A DNA stretch of 64,000 bases from Symbiodinium natans (GCA_905221605.1 CAJNDS010001835.1:627348-691347), one strand, 5' to 3'. Shown: positions 24,257 to 38,434, counted from the stretch's first letter. Notes: generated by a model not told the origin, from the letters alone. A program made the numbers and translations.

Positions 24257-25482
24257 CATTTGCGAGCCTTCCAATTCCAACGCTGTACCGGCTGTACTGC
24301 GCAAGAACCGCTGCAGATACTAGCGGTCACAGTCAGTGCCCTCAGTGTCCCAAGGCCCTACACCACTGAACCTACCCCCCTCGCCTGGACTATCCGAGTG
24401 TGCATGCGACTACTTAACCACTTCACCTTAGCGATGGCTCCAGAACACATGAGGTGGCTGGAGTGCTCCACTAAGCCTCTACCCGAACCACAGTAGAACT
24501 CCAATTCCTTGCAGAGTCATCACAAGGCTAAGCATCTGCAAGCCTGCAAAAGCCCGGAGGAGTTGAGAACATGCAGGGGAATTCTGGGGAATCCAACTTC
24601 AACAGAAGTTGCGCATGTCAACCCTGAAATGGCGAAGCTCCCAAAAACCCCTGAAGCATCAACCCCCCCAAAAACCCCGAAGCTCCAAAAAGCCCCTGCT
24701 TCAGGCGCGGGAACGCAGGATGCAGAGGTCGTGGCTTAGAGCCTTGTGCTTCGAACTTTCGGCCTCGAAGACACGTTTTGAGCATATGGAGTTAGGCGAA
24801 TTATTTGTGCAAAGAAAGGGTTGAGCCTCAGTCGGAGTTCGCGAGAGAGGGAGGGAGCTGAGGGACGTGAGAAACCCATGCACTCGACACTCTGGTGAGC
24901 CAATGTCTACTTGCTGGGGCAAGCTGAAAAGACTAAGAGAGACCGAGAGATGAACTGCTTCTCACCCTTTCGTTCAGCTTCACGCCGCGCTCAAACAGGT
25001 GTGCATTACTTGTACATGTGCATTGTCCATTTTCTGCCTCTGCAATCTTTGTACTCACAGGGTCCTGCAAATACACTCTGTCCAAAGATCGGCTTTGAGA
25101 TTGCACCTGGGGGTCTGCGTGCGTAAGGATCCACAACTGGCCCACTGAGAAGGATGATATCCTTCTATTCTGCTGCGACCCGCAGAAGCTTCGAATAGTC
25201 CAGACGGCTTAGACGGCGCTTCTTCTGACGGCAGAAATCCCAGCATTCAGTGTTCTAACTTCAACAAGGGTTGCGCAAGAGTTGCCTGTTCCATTGACGC
25301 ACTTCGCAGCGCCTCCTAGCTATTCGTGTTTGGCAAGTGATGGCCTGCACAAAGTATGCTGCAAGGGGCTGGAACATGTCCCCACGTGGCAGCGCCTTGC
25401 AGCTTGAAGCCATTCCAACAAACCACAAATCTGGTGTCAGAGGGCCGCCGGGCATCTACATGTGCCACCCCAGCATAAGGGA

Positions 25483-25504
25483 GACACACACACACACACA
25501 CACA
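25483..25504. repeat. (CA)n microsatellite
   Basis: Eleven CA units. Confidence 0.9.
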
Positions 25505-27021
25505 GACGGTCCCTGCCCCTCCTGGTACCTCCCCAAAACCAGCATGGTTTATCTAGGGCCATCTAGGGCTCCGAAAACGCGACCAGAACAATGAAGGTGC
25601 ACTTAATTTTACATTGAAGAAGAACGGGTTGCCTCGTTCATTCCATGTCCCATCCATACGAATGGCCACCCATTGATTGTGGATGAATGTTTGCAAGGCT
25701 TCGCTGGTAATTGAGAATGCGGATCTTTGTACATCTTTTGGATAAGGAGCGCTCTCCTTTATCGTCGTAAAGTAGATGTCTTCGCAGATTCGAGGGCCCT
25801 GTCTTAGTTCTTATCAAGAATGATTGGTTTGCAAGGTCTTTGTCATTTCTGCCTCGCAAGAGGAAATCGTAGGTGCATTCTCACAATGTAGTTTCGTTCA
25901 AGCTGAAAGCAGAATCAAAGGCTGCACCAAGGAAGAAATCTTCATGGGAAGGAACGGGGGTCTTTTCATCCATTCAGCAAGATTTAATGCAGATCGTCTC
26001 CACCAGTTGGCGCAGAACCCTATACACCCACCCTTTCAGGGTTCGGTTGAAATCCTGCGCAGGGCAGCACTTTGTTGACCTTGATGTAAGACCCTGACCG
26101 GAGAAGTATATACTGGTGCCTGGCAATTTTGGTGTCTATTGCTGGACGCATTCATTAGCATCAATATCTCCTGTAAATTGGTGTAGGCAATCTCTTTGCA
26201 ATAAAAGTGAGGGTAAGAATGGATGTCTTCCCTATCTCAACCAGCAATCAGGGACGGAGGGGGGTGAAAGCACGTCTTGAAGCGCTGCCATACATCAACT
26301 AGTCAAGTTAGATCGCCCGGGCGGCCCCAACCTTCGCTCAGCAAGAGACTTCAGTAACAGCTGGCTTGCAGCCGCGTGACAAAAAGTGCCAGTGTTGCAT
26401 CAAGTTCTAGGCGCATGAGGAACAAAGCTGGTTGGGCTGCTATAAAACTATTGGACTCTTGGGTTCTTTGCCATGAGGCAAGCCCAAAGACTGGACAAGG
26501 AATCGCGGCTTCCTGGTCTCCAGCCAGAGGCTCAGGTGTTGCTGGGGACTTGGCTGGGCAGCACCCGGCGCCCTTTGTGCTCAATCTGGGTGCCAAAGCT
26601 AGGAGCCAGCTGATGGAAGCATCTATAGACGATCTCATATGGTCGTATATTGGCACGAAGAGGTGGAAGTTCTTGTCGTCTGGCATGTGAACATTCGTGC
26701 CAGGTCTCTGCCCTATGTCGTCGGAGCCCGCCCGAAGCTGAAAACCTCAGCTGGCTTCAACAATCCTTGTGACGGCTCACGTCGCGATTCGCATTCGCGT
26801 TTATTGTTCATGATGTGCATACAACATGTGTATCCGCTCTCATGGCCGCGGACGGCCCACTTAAGGAGCCTTGCCTGCGCGTGCGCTAGTTGTGAGATTC
26901 GAGAAGAATCCTAAGTCACCCGGCAAGTGTTCCTGGAAACATCATGTGGGGGTTTCCAAGAATAGGGGTACCCTTTTTGGGGGTTCCTTTGAGGGGATTC
27001 TATTCTATTGGGGTAAAAAAG

Positions 27022-27502
<481 letters not shown>

Positions 27503-28300
27503 CTCTATTTGGGAAATGCCCATGTGACTGTGGAGTTGCCTCCTGGAGAAATCGGCTCAAGTGCCCCCAGCAGGCGCAAAGCATGTGGCACTTCAGGCAC
27601 TTCATGTGCGCGAGATGTGGGAACTGCTTTGTATTCTGCCAAGGCACCCTGCACCCTGCCGGAACCAACGGACCATGGGTTTTAAAAGCCCAGATAGTCT
27701 GGGAGGGGCCCCTTCCGTTGATTTCACCGGGTCAGGCAAGAGAGAGCAGACGGCAACGCCGCAGCCGATGGAAGCAATCAAAGACAAGCTCTCTGAGGAT
27801 CGCATGCCATGCATGCCATGCATTGTCAGCGATAGCGGCCGTCGCAGTTTCTGTTTCTACCTGTCTGGACAGTCTTCACTTTGGGCCGGTCATCCGGGAG
27901 AACTTAAATCGTCTTGAGTCTTGAGATGGTCTTGGTTTGGAGGATCGGCACTTCGTTTAGAGAGGAAAAGGCTTACCTGCTTGTCGTTGCTATCATCATT
28001 GCGTGTTCTTGTTGTTGTCAGTTGTTGCTAGTTTGGCCCTGAACATATCCTCACCGCGCTTCCCAAACCCCATCTAGAGCGCATGGCAGCTCCCCTCGCC
28101 ATTCTCGGGCTTTTTCTCTGCTCCCGCACAGAGGTCAGCAGGCAGATTACTCTGTGTTGATTTTTGGGTTTGGGGTTGAGGGCTTGTTCTTCAGCTCACG
28201 CGATCGGGGTGTTTTTCCTTCTGAGAAGCTCCTAGCAGCCGTATAGCAGCCAGCCCACGCCCCATGCTCTGCCTTAATTTGCCCCCGAACTTTTTTCCAG

Positions 28301-28526
28301 GTCCTTGTTGAGTTGGAAGCCCGAACTTGTGAGGAGGACGACGACTTAGACCTTGGCGAGGGGGCCTTCAACGAGAAGCAGACCACAGCAGGGACGGAAG
28401 CTGCCGAAGATATCGATCCCACGCCTATGACTTGGCACTCCTGGGATTCTGAAACAGAGACGGTTCCTACAAGCCCGAAGAAGCGGGATCACTTCAGGAA
28501 AGTGCAGGACCTGTCATCTGCTCACT
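28301..28526 (+). CDS. Internal exon of an unrecognised acidic protein
   Basis: A strong acceptor (cgaacttttttccag, AG at 28299-28300) opens VLVELEARTCEEDDDLDLGE. The frame runs through a Thr/Glu-rich part with WHSWDSETETVPTSPKKRDH to a canonical donor (GTAAG at 28527). Length 226 bp, phase 0 in and phase 1 out. The SPKKR patch following an acidic stretch suggests a disordered, possibly phosphorylated region. Family unknown and adjoining exons not found. Confidence 0.45.
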
Positions 28527-31498
28527 GTAAGATGCTAATCAGATGCTTCGTCACTTTTCTCGTGTTAGGCGACTTCGAACTCCCACAACGAGTCTTCACG
28601 TTTGACAGGTGCTTGGTTATTTTGGGCACCCAGAGCACAACGAAATCGGGCAATACATGCAGTCGGTATGCGCTTGACCCACAGTAAGAGCAGGAAGGCT
28701 CTCAAGGCCAACAAGTCGGTACACATCCTGCTGGCTAACTTGCAGGGCCGACTTAGTTAAGAGCAGTCAGAAAAGTCTGGATACCGAACCGCTGATCTGT
28801 TTTGTCCTGGGCGCCTAGACTCCTAGACACTCTTGGGCCTGCCTTTCACAGACTTGCATGGTACAGCATTGAGCATGTGCATGTTGAATACCAAGGCAGG
28901 CCGGGATGCTGAGTTCGAAGCTTTTTAGAGAAAGTGGGTGGGGGGCCCCCTGGCCGGGCATCCGGACATGACCAAAACTGCAACTATGCTGGTGAGTCTC
29001 TAAATTTAAATAACGCATACTTGTCATAGTTGCTTCTCCGCGAGTAGTCACACAGTTGTAGGTTTTTTGGTTGCAGCTTGGGCATTCTACTTGCACGCCT
29101 GGGGGTAAGGTAGTTGGAAGAATTGACACTGATTGCTGCCAATGCCCTCGAGTGAGTGCCCGGCATGGGTCATGGGCAAGACTATAAGCCAAATGGCCAA
29201 ATCCATGAACTGCATGCCCAAACCGTGGACCATGTACGCGCAGCTGTTTATTCGGAAACGATCTGTGCACTCAGGGCAGGGCATAGATTTTCAAGAAAGC
29301 AAGACCAGTTGTTGCAAGATGCGATCGGCAGCCTTGAAAACTTTAGGGTGGGTTTGCAGTAGTTCAGGGCAGAAGCAAACATGCGGAAGCCAAAGACGAG
29401 GCCGCGACAATGAGCGCAGACCTGCGTGATCATTGGCTTGTGAGTTTGGTCTTGGCCTGAGCCCCCCAACAAGCGAATGTAGAAGCGGCTTCCCGTGGTG
29501 TCAGTGTCGTTCTTGCTATTTACCCGGCCGTTTTTCCTTTCTGTAGTTTGCCAGTTCACCATATGTCCGCTAACTTCGGAAACGTTGACTGGGCGACCTT
29601 GTAAGCTATGCGGTTTGTTGTTCCCTTGGCGAAAATTCAGCCAGAAAGAGGAGATGGATGTCTTCCGCAACCTTGTCGAGAAGGACTCTGCGCGCGATGG
29701 TGGCCTGGAAGAGGATGCAAACCCCAAAAGTCCAACATAACCGCTCGCTTCCCCATGTGAGGTCCGAGTGCAAATCCCCTTCATCTTCCATCCGAACCAA
29801 TCCCATAGAAGGAATCATCTAACGGGGTGACTCCTTTTGATCGTCATGTTTCCCCTATTGTTAATTATGCGCTTGCTCTGCAGCTGTATCTCCTGAATAT
29901 ATCAACTGACTTGTTGTTTCTCAATATGCTCCTCTAACATGGCTCAAGTCTAGGCACGAATATCAAACAGACCAGTACCAAACGAACTTAAACTTTAAAA
30001 GAAGATAGGCTGTCTTGAGTTGAGGCTGCACACCAATTAAGTCCCAAGTCGATGGGTTGCTCCTTCTTGGGATTTGACTTCAAGTGTAATACTTCACAAA
30101 ACAAATTGAACTTTCAAAGCGGAGAGTGGATGCCTGTCTATTCGGCAGACTTGATTTGGAGACCTTGCTTTGTGATTGTTTGTTTGCAGACATGGAACTG
30201 CGGAGACACGTCGTAAAGTTCTACGAACAAAACAGATTTGAGCTACTGGCCATACAATCACACTCACCTATAGCCCAACTTCTGTGATGAAAACGCTGCT
30301 CGCTTTCGAAGCCCACCTGGAAGTCAACAAGCAAAAAGCCGAAAGCGCCATTAATTATGCACACTAGCCGAATTCCTTCCGTAGATGGTTTTGGTGTGCC
30401 TTGGCTGGTTGAAGTCTTATGGAGGCTCTTTCGTGAGCAATGACAAGCTGCCCGCTTGTGGTTCTTCGTTCCGCGATCAGGTTTGCCTCCGCTCGCCCGG
30501 TTGCGTACAGCTGCCTACTGCACGAAATGGGCCATTCGCAAGTATGATGAGATGCGGCGAAACGTTGTCAGAATCTGGTTAGGCCGGTTTAGGCTTGTGA
30601 CAGAAGTATTGGCAGTCATGTTTATCTGTGGATGATAGCTTGTGGCCAAGCCCAGGACGCGGAGAAGAAGCTCACCTGGAATGAAACCTTGTGCTCGCAC
30701 ACAACGTTCTGCCAATGCAGCGTGTGTCAGAGAGTTAATTGCACACTCCGTCTGCTAGTGCAGCAGGTGTATTCAGGTTACATTGCGCCAATGGCTTGCC
30801 AGTGCAACGTAAATTAGATTGACGAAGCTGCCTAGGAGCCTAGCATGCTCGAGAATCGAGCTGCGTGGGCGATTGACCCGTCGAGCCGAGATATTTGTAT
30901 AGGGTTTCAGGAGGTGATCCAAGAGTCGCCGGTCGACGCTGAATGTAACTTGTTGTGATGCAAACCTTTGCTCGCGGGTCTGTGTTGGTCCTGCATTTGA
31001 CGTCTATGGGCCAGCACGTTTGTGACGCATGATCATTAATCTGTTACTCTGTCCTGTGAGCCAGCCTTCGCGAAGGATGTGCTGAGTTCGAAGCCCCTGG
31101 TGGCTTGGGAATGAGGTTCGATCCTCCCCTTCAGTGCGTTTGAAGCAGTTTTGCGGCTTTTCGGCATTTAAGATGCCTTCTCTTAGGAGATAGCCGCCAT
31201 GACTTTGCACTTGCGCAGACGAATTACTGCACGCAAGAGCAAAAGACTTCTAGGTGTCTAGGCAGCCATGCAACTCTGTCGGCATGGCACGCGGCTCTCG
31301 TGCTCTGGATACTTGTTTTGTTAGCTATGCAGCTATGTAGCAGCACTTCATCCTTTGCCTTGTTTGCTATCGTCTCAGCTGGCCCAAATCGGCAGAAATG
31401 GCCGTGGCACGCTTGCTGGAGGAGCCAAGGCTTCGAACCCACAATCGGTGAGAGGACTTTGCATGCCATGTACATGTCTATCTTGACAGGACGAGGTC
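28527..31498. other. Stretch with exon-like fragments only
   Basis: No complete gene. Candidate pieces are a Glu/Lys-rich frame after an acceptor at about 29639 (KEEMDVFRNLVEKDSARDGG) and a piece after gcccag at about 30655 (DAEKKLTWNETL, loosely C2-like). The part from 29830 to 30380 is visibly richer in A and T. None is strong enough to call as a gene. Confidence 0.35.
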
Positions 31499-34400
31499 AT
31501 GGACTTCTTCGACGTCTTGCGCAAAGGCAGCGAGCCAAAGAGTAAGAGGTTTATGTGTGTCGTGGCAACAGCCAGAGGCTGCTGCTCTAACTGGCGTCCC
31601 TGCAAGAACTAGGACTTTGGCTTGCTCTAAACGTTTGGCATGTGGGGTTGATCCAAATTGTGGGCCTGTGTTCGTATCCTTACAAAAGCTTGTGATTCAG
31701 TTCAACCCCGGTGTGCACAGGCTGCACGTTCGGCGGCACCAAAAAGTCGAAGGAGGTGGCTTTCGGGAAGCGGAAGCCAGCAGAACCGAGTGAAAGGACA
31801 GGAAGGCCACCACGGGGACTGTTAAGTTTCTCAGGGCATTGAGTCTGTGTTAGGGGGGGTGATTGAGGGGTCGAGGCCTTCGAGAAAAGCTGAGACTCTC
31901 CGATTCCGACCATAATTTTCCGACAGCTTAGTTTGACGAACTGACCGAACACCCTGGCAGACATTCGCAAAGCGCACGGTCAAGCACGGTGCTGGACTTC
32001 TTCGGCCTTGACCACGGGGATACTTCAGCGAAGGACTCGTGCTTGCAATCTGGCAAGAAGATGCAAGAAGAAAAACCTAGCTGCCAAGCACCATGGGAGA
32101 AAGCACTCCAACTCGGTCAACCTCTGGGCCGTGGCCCTCCGCCACTCTAGCCTGATGCCAGGAGAACAGGTCGAGCGTTCCTTCTCGACAGGCACGGCAG
32201 GATTCGCATGAAGCAAAAGGGCCAGGCCGGTCAAGGCCAAAAGACTTCAAGCATGTTGAAGGAAGGGGCAGCCGTAGCTCAGGGCAATCTGCCTCTAGGC
32301 CTTGAGGCTCTATGCGTGGCCTCCTGGAATCTAGAAGGTCATCACCATCATGTAGTCAATATGGTATGCTTCGACACAGCAGACTCAGCACAGGACATGC
32401 TCGCGGTGGCGAGTTGCGTGGGCTGGAGTATCACCTTGCCCAGTTGTTCTCCATTGCACCCGCCCCATAGCCACCTGACCCAGGTTTTCTGCAATGAAGA
32501 ATAGCCATGGGAATCCTTAGAATGAACACCACCATCTCGGGCAGGCTACAAGAAGGAGAAAGCAGGGGGCCAGGCCAAAGAGTCCAAAGCCGAAGGATTG
32601 GAGGATGGAGAGACGCCAGCGCGGAAGCGTGAGGCCGTTGCAGCTCTGCGCCGGCGGCACCGAATCCACGTGAGCCCTGGCTCTCCTGACCCCGTGGAGT
32701 CCTTCGAGACAATGCCAAGCAGGAGCTGCTTTGTACACTTGGTGTGTTCGTAACTTTTGTTTCAAGAAGGGGCCAGAAGCAACATGGATCATCGTCAGGT
32801 CATTCTGGTTCCATCTTTTTAAATCTTTTTTCTGCTACGAAAGTGCAAGAGGGTCTGTGGATTCCTTGAAAGATGTAGAAGTGAGAGACTGAGAGCATAC
32901 TGAAGAGCAACGCAGCTCGCAGGGGAGTTCCACCCTGGCTGATCCGGAATCTCACCTCCTTGGGCTTCTCCCAGCCAACTCCGATTCAGATGCAGTGTTT
33001 CCCCGCCATTATGTCGGGAAGCCATGTCCTCGCTTCGGCTCCGACGGGTAGTGGCAAGACCATTGCCTTCTTGGGACCGATTCTGGCCCTGCTGGCCAAG
33101 CCCGGGAAGGAGTTCGCACGCGCTTTGGTCGTTGATCCTTCCAGAGAGTTGGCAAAACAAACGCTCGACGAGTTTGCAAAACTTACGGCCGGACGCAAAT
33201 GGAATGGCCGCCTGGTGGACAAGCTCTCCGGCGACAAGGCGGGCAACATCAAACGACTCGATGTTGCAGTGGCCACTCCGCTTCGGCTAGTGCAGCTGCT
33301 CCGCGACAATCGCATATCCTTGGACGCCACGAAGCATCTGGTTTTTGACGAAGCAGACAAGCTACTGGACTTGGGCTTTGCACCTCAGGTGGACGAGCTC
33401 CTCACTTTCTGCCCCAAAGAGCAGGGCAGACTGATGCAAACCATGATGTTTTCAGCGACTCTTCCCCCAGTAGTGGTGGACCTTGCTGGCTCCATTCTGA
33501 CTTCCCCACTGCGGATCAGCATCGGGGACATCAATGCAGCAGCTCCAGATGTTGAACAGACCCTGATCGAAGATCTGTAAGGAAATTTAAAGCCTTGCTT
33601 TTGTGTAGGACGGGAGCAGGTCGCGCGAATAGTATAAATAATAGTATAAATAAAGGTCGCCCATCGATGGCGCGCAGGAATTATGGCAGTGGTGGTCCAA
33701 CTGGTCCATGCAGCTTCTGCAAACTCAGGAAACTGCTTTTCATCACCAGCGAGGATGGGAAACTCTTCAGCCACTTAGCTAACATGCCCGATGCCCAAAC
33801 ATCTCTCTTCATGGCCTCAAGCAGTATAAGCTTTTCGGGGAGGCCAGTGGCCTAAATCTGCTCTCACAGCCTTGAGTTGCGAGGTTAAGGCTTTAGGCGT
33901 CAGTCGAGAATCTCCAGAAGCCCGCTGCAAAAGACCTCAGTAAGGGTTGAGGGACAAAAAAAACGTGTCATCCAGCACTTCAACCTCGACATAAGCACGA
34001 AAAGTGTTCACTCTCTGCAGTGGCTCTTCGAAGCAGTTTTCGATGGGTGACAAAGAAAGTGTCCAGCCCAAACGTTAAACCAGGTTGCCAAAAACTTAGT
34101 GCTTGTGTACGAGAGTGAGCGTCGAAACCGGGTGGCTCTTTGGTGGTAGTCCCTTCTTGAGCCGCTTTTCCACGGACATTTTCGTGCTGAGCGTTAAAAA
34201 CATTGCAGTGCGACCCCAAACCCACCCGACGGGTTGGTTACACGTCTACTCTACTCCATGTGCTTGGTGTCTGCATTGTCTTATCGGCACTCGTAATGTA
34301 GTTTTGCCTTTTGAAGGAGTCCCAGAGTGTGCGCGAGTGCTGGGCGGGTGGCGAAAACACCCGAAACCCAAAGGGGCAGAACTAGTGACGGCTTGTAAAG

Positions 34401-37400
34401 CAGGCAGTCCTGCTAGGTGCCCAGGGGTCAGAGTATGCGTGCTGGCTGCCTTCCACAGGGTTTGGCATTTTTCGCTTATCTCTTGTTTGTTGCTTCTGGA
34501 TTGAAGGGCACGTGGCGACTGCAACACTCGCCCCGAATCTAGTCTGATCGTCGTCATCACCGGGGTTGGGCGGGGGGGGTCTTGGATGCCAAGGCTTCCG
34601 ACAACTCCTCCAGGATGGTGAAATCAAGCCGCCGGCCTTGGTTTTCGTTCAATCGAAGGACGACGTTAAGGGTTCTCGGGGGGTTTCGGGTTTAGTGCTT
34701 AGGGCTTAGGTTTTTTGGGTTTAAGGTTGGGGTTTCCAGTATTCCAGCACATGAATTGAGAGCCGCCACTTCCATCCCCGGCTGCCCAAGCCCGGATTCA
34801 AAAGGGTTTCAAGTATTCAGAATGGTTGTTCAGGGCTGCGGCTCTGAGTATGGGTTCTGAAAGGGTTGTGTAGGGTTCGTGGTTTAGGCTTCCGGGTTTC
34901 GGATTAAGGTTTAGGGCTTAGGCTTCTTTTGTGCTAAAGCCAATCCAAAAACCCAAAGCCATATACTTCCGCGGGCTGGTACACGAAAGCCGTCTGAGAC
35001 CCAAGTATTGTTGCCAACAGTGCCCGACAAAGCAGTAAGATCACTAACGTGACTATGTCACTGTGTGTCAGGAGAGGGCGAAGGAGCTTTTTGGTGAGCT
35101 GGTCTATGCTGCATGGCTACGTTCGTTTTGGGGCTTGCCGATTAAGTGTTTCGACTGTTTGAGCGACACGAGAGGTCAGAGCTTCGGGTTCAGTTTGCCA
35201 AGATGCGAAAGATGTGCGTCTTTGTTTGGGAGCCTCCTGAAGCGGTTGCTTCACTGCTTTGCGCCAGCTATCCTAGAGTAGCCTTTGTGCGGACCTTTAG
35301 GCTCTGCCTTGCAAAGCCGGCAAAGCCCTTGTGCCAAGAAAACTCTAAGGATGGCATCTTTGTTGATGCCATTCATGCAGACCGGACGAAGCTCCAAAGA
35401 GACAATACGGCCGAGCCCACAGCGAACATGGGGGGCAGGTGGCATATGCTAGCGGGTGAGGCGGAGACAATGCTCAAGAAAGCACCATCCCCCAAAAGCA
35501 GCGTCAGTAGAGGTCCCTCGCAGATGCTTCGTTCTTAGAGGTTTTGGCTTTCCTACCCGTCGGGACTTTCCAGAGCCCATGCGAGGTCAAGGCCTTTCGA
35601 GCTGGGAAGCTTTGGGTCCTCATCTGCACGGACCTCATGGCTCGCGGAGTGGACTTCAAAGGCCTAGTGCTCTCAGAAGCGGACTCGTGCCCTGATGCCC
35701 ATCGCCGCATCGCTGTCACGTACTGTGACACCCCGAAACGTAGCAACACGCAAGTCGCGCAATGCCAGGCGTGGAGACTGCGACCCGTCTGCACAGAGGG
35801 ACCTCCGCAGGATGGCGGCGATTCGCCCCCGAAAATCGCAAGGCTCTCAATACTATCCCCCTCTACACTTCCAAGCTGTCACTGTCAGCAACCTAAGAAG
35901 GAGAAACTGTTCAGTGCCTTGCTGGAAATGGCAAAGGCATCTGTGCTGCTCAGGTGATCAACTACGACTTTCCCCAGTCTGCAGCCACCTACATCCACAG
36001 GAAGCAGTTGCTTCAAGTTCATGCGCAGTCGCCGTTTCCTTCTGCTCCTAGCAAGCGCGAACATCCGACAAGGGGTCCGCGGTTTAGCGTCGGCGATTCG
36101 TTTCCCCAGCTGGAGAAGGGCAATCTTCGAGTGGAGCTTTCGGTGGCTGTATGGTTATATGATTACGGACGGTTTTGTTTCTTATGCTGTACGCTTTCTT
36201 CTTATTCTCTCTGTGCCCCAGAAGCTGTTCCAAGCTCTTATGCTCCACCTCCTTTTTCCTTATTCTCCAGAATCGCTCAGTTATTCTACCGTTTCTGTCG
36301 TGATTCTCACCGTGTTTTTGATTATGCTCACCTGGCTTTTTCCTATTTATGATGATGATGATTATTATTAGTCAGAGTATACCTTGCCCAGTTTGGGTAA
36401 TAATGCCACCGTCAACCCATTAGATGATTATTCCTAGGGTCCCCCTTACACTTCACCGATATATCACTACTACTTCCCCATTATCAATACAAGTATAGGA
36501 ATAACCATTACCCCATCTATTATCTCTAAGGTGGCAGTATTAGCCAAAATAGGCAAGGGGTTCCTTGTAGAATTTGGTTCAGGGTTTAGGGTTAAGGGTT
36601 TTAACTACACTAATTATAATATATAACTGCTTATGTATTATAATTACATTATAACTATGCTGGTGAGGAGACTATCTACTTTGAATTTTGAACTGTCATC
36701 TCATCTAAGAACTCTGATGTTGCTTGTAAATATTCATAATGTAATTGTTTGTCTATTTTTACACGATATTGTAAATAATATATGATCTTAATAAAATATA
36801 ATGAACTCTTTGATAATAATAAAAACAACCACATAAAACATCTTTGTAATACTTCATTTTCTCCTGATGCCATTGATAGAAGTCAAATGTATCTAGGTTC
36901 TCGTAAATGGTTTTCATTTCAATATGTAACTCAAGTGTATAATCCTTTTTTTGAGAGACAAAGAAATAAAAACATGGACACAATACAAAATGAAGTATAA
37001 GATTAATGCCACAGCGTATGATTTTAACAAAATCGTTAGAACGCTATTGAATAAACCTGAGTTCGACTTAATGAATTAAACAAGCATAACATCATTAGTA
37101 ATATAATGTTATGGGTCATTTGGAGTACATTTAAGTGAACCTCCTAGGGGTACCTTAGCAGTCTGAGTATGACTCCCTTGATTTGTCAAGCCTTTGAGGT
37201 AGCAATCGTTTGCTTGTGTCGGTTCGGGGCTTCAGGTTGCGGCGGCTCGACTTGTTCTGAAAGTGAAAGAGCGCAAAAGCCAGGTAGGATGGTGACAGTT
37301 GCAGTTGACACTGCCAGGATCGGGCGCACCGGTCGGGCGGGCAGGCTCGAGACTTTTCTGCTTTTGCGCGTCTTTAGCTGCACATCTGCATGTCATTCCC

Positions 37401-38104
37401 AACAGCCACGTCATGAACCAGTTGCGAGGAGCGGCAAGGCTATAACGTTGTTCACCATCGAAGATTTTGAGTCGCTGCGGAGTGTCTTGCCAGCTTCAGT
37501 TGTGGCTTCGGCCTTGGGCCCAGGCTGAACAGCGTCCCAAGTCCTAACAATGCCCCAAACCCACTCTTTTTGTATTTGCTTGTTGCCTTCTTTCCTCCAT
37601 CAGCACTGTGTCGCTGGATTGCCTTAGTGCCTCCGTGACATGACGCCAAGGCATCGTCGGGGTCATGCGCCAATCGGGTTGCGAAGTGCCAGAGTGGATG
37701 CTCCGCCTGAAGGCAAAGTCAAAGAAGGCACGTCTTGGTGAAGTCTGTTCTGTTAATCTGGCCTTGATACCATTGCAAATGTGTCCAGCAATTTTGCGAA
37801 GAGGAACGGCGAATGGCGGAGTGGCTGCTTGTTTGCAATGCAAACTTTTGTCTGTCGCCCATCGTGCCACACCAGACTTGAATTCCAACCTGTCGCAGAA
37901 GAAACCGAATAAAATGGGCAGAGCGTCTGCCAGCTTAGCATCGAGAATTTGACTTGTCCCAGGAGACAGCCGAAGCGCAAGCGAATCAGCACGGTGTCCG
38001 GATACGACCGCAAGAAGGCTCACAAGAGGCAGCAGATGCTTGCCAAATTCAAGTGTTGGGCGCCTCCATTTTGTTTGTCCCGTCTCTTAAGAATTGACTC
38101 GTAA
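31499..38104 (+). CDS. DDX52: DDX52/Rok1-type DEAD-box RNA helicase
   Basis: ATP-dependent RNA helicase. The Rok1/DDX52 family acts in the nucleolus on the early small-subunit pre-ribosome. Probable exons: 31499-31541, 31721-31787, about 31985-32052, 32545-32707, 32923-33558, 33729-33769, 34021-34046 (doubtful), 34084-34116, 35072-35107, 35350-35409, 35586-35666, 35954-36000, 37318-37344, 37429-37491, 37651-37717, 37963-38104, giving about 530 residues (family about 560-600). Family marks: start [12 protein letters not shown], linker with [16 protein letters not shown] and DPVESFE, Q motif [11 protein letters not shown], Walker [13 protein letters not shown] at about 33350, SAT, then [50 protein letters not shown] and IGRTGRAGR, and finally [14 protein letters not shown] and a basic tail. 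The Rok1-specific linker, the RDNT and the FRAGK phrases single out this subfamily. A further Lys/Arg-rich exon (about 38483-38527) might be the true end. Confidence 0.88.
34686..34925. repeat. Diverged TTTAGGG-like repeats in helicase intron
   Basis: Loose TTTAGGG/TTTAGTG/TTAGGCTT units at about 34686-34730 and 34855-34925, inside the 955-bp intron 34117-35071. Confidence 0.6.
36590..37140. other. AT-rich island inside a helicase intron
   Basis: About 550 bases with strikingly low G+C sit inside the 1317-bp intron 36001-37317, which interrupts the helicase between HR and IGRTGRAGR. On the minus strand two overlapping frames (36759-36983 and 36676-36873) read as protein-like sequence with aromatic and charged residues. 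They would join only across a frame shift. The composition is unlike any neighbouring DNA, so insertion of foreign DNA (a virus- or transposon-derived remnant) is possible. No family was recognised. Confidence 0.5.
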
Positions 38105-38282
38105 TCCATGCTTGAGGGAACCCCATGGACAGTAACCTCTTCGTTTTGCGTTTGGGCGGGATGATGAGCATGGTAAGGCGTTGCTTGTCGGACATGGTGC
38201 ATGTGCGAGAGCCGCAGAGATCTTGTCTGAGGATGGTGGATGCCCCAGCCTCAGAACGCACCTACAGTCATTTCAACAGTTT

Positions 38283-38434
38283 GGGGGTTTAGGGTTTAGG
38301 GTTGGTGGTCCCAGCTGACGCTCTGAGCCTGGGCTCAAAAACCAATGAGGTTGAGGGTAGTGAAGTGAGGTTTAGGGTTTAGTTAGGGAACAGAGTGAGG
38401 GACCCTAAGCCTTAAACCCTAAACCTTAAACCGT
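38283..38434. repeat. Telomere-like repeats in both orientations
   Basis: TTTAGGG units at 38286-38304 and 38371-38383 are followed by CCCTAAA-type units at 38403-38434, so the pair forms an inverted arrangement that could fold back. Confidence 0.7.
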
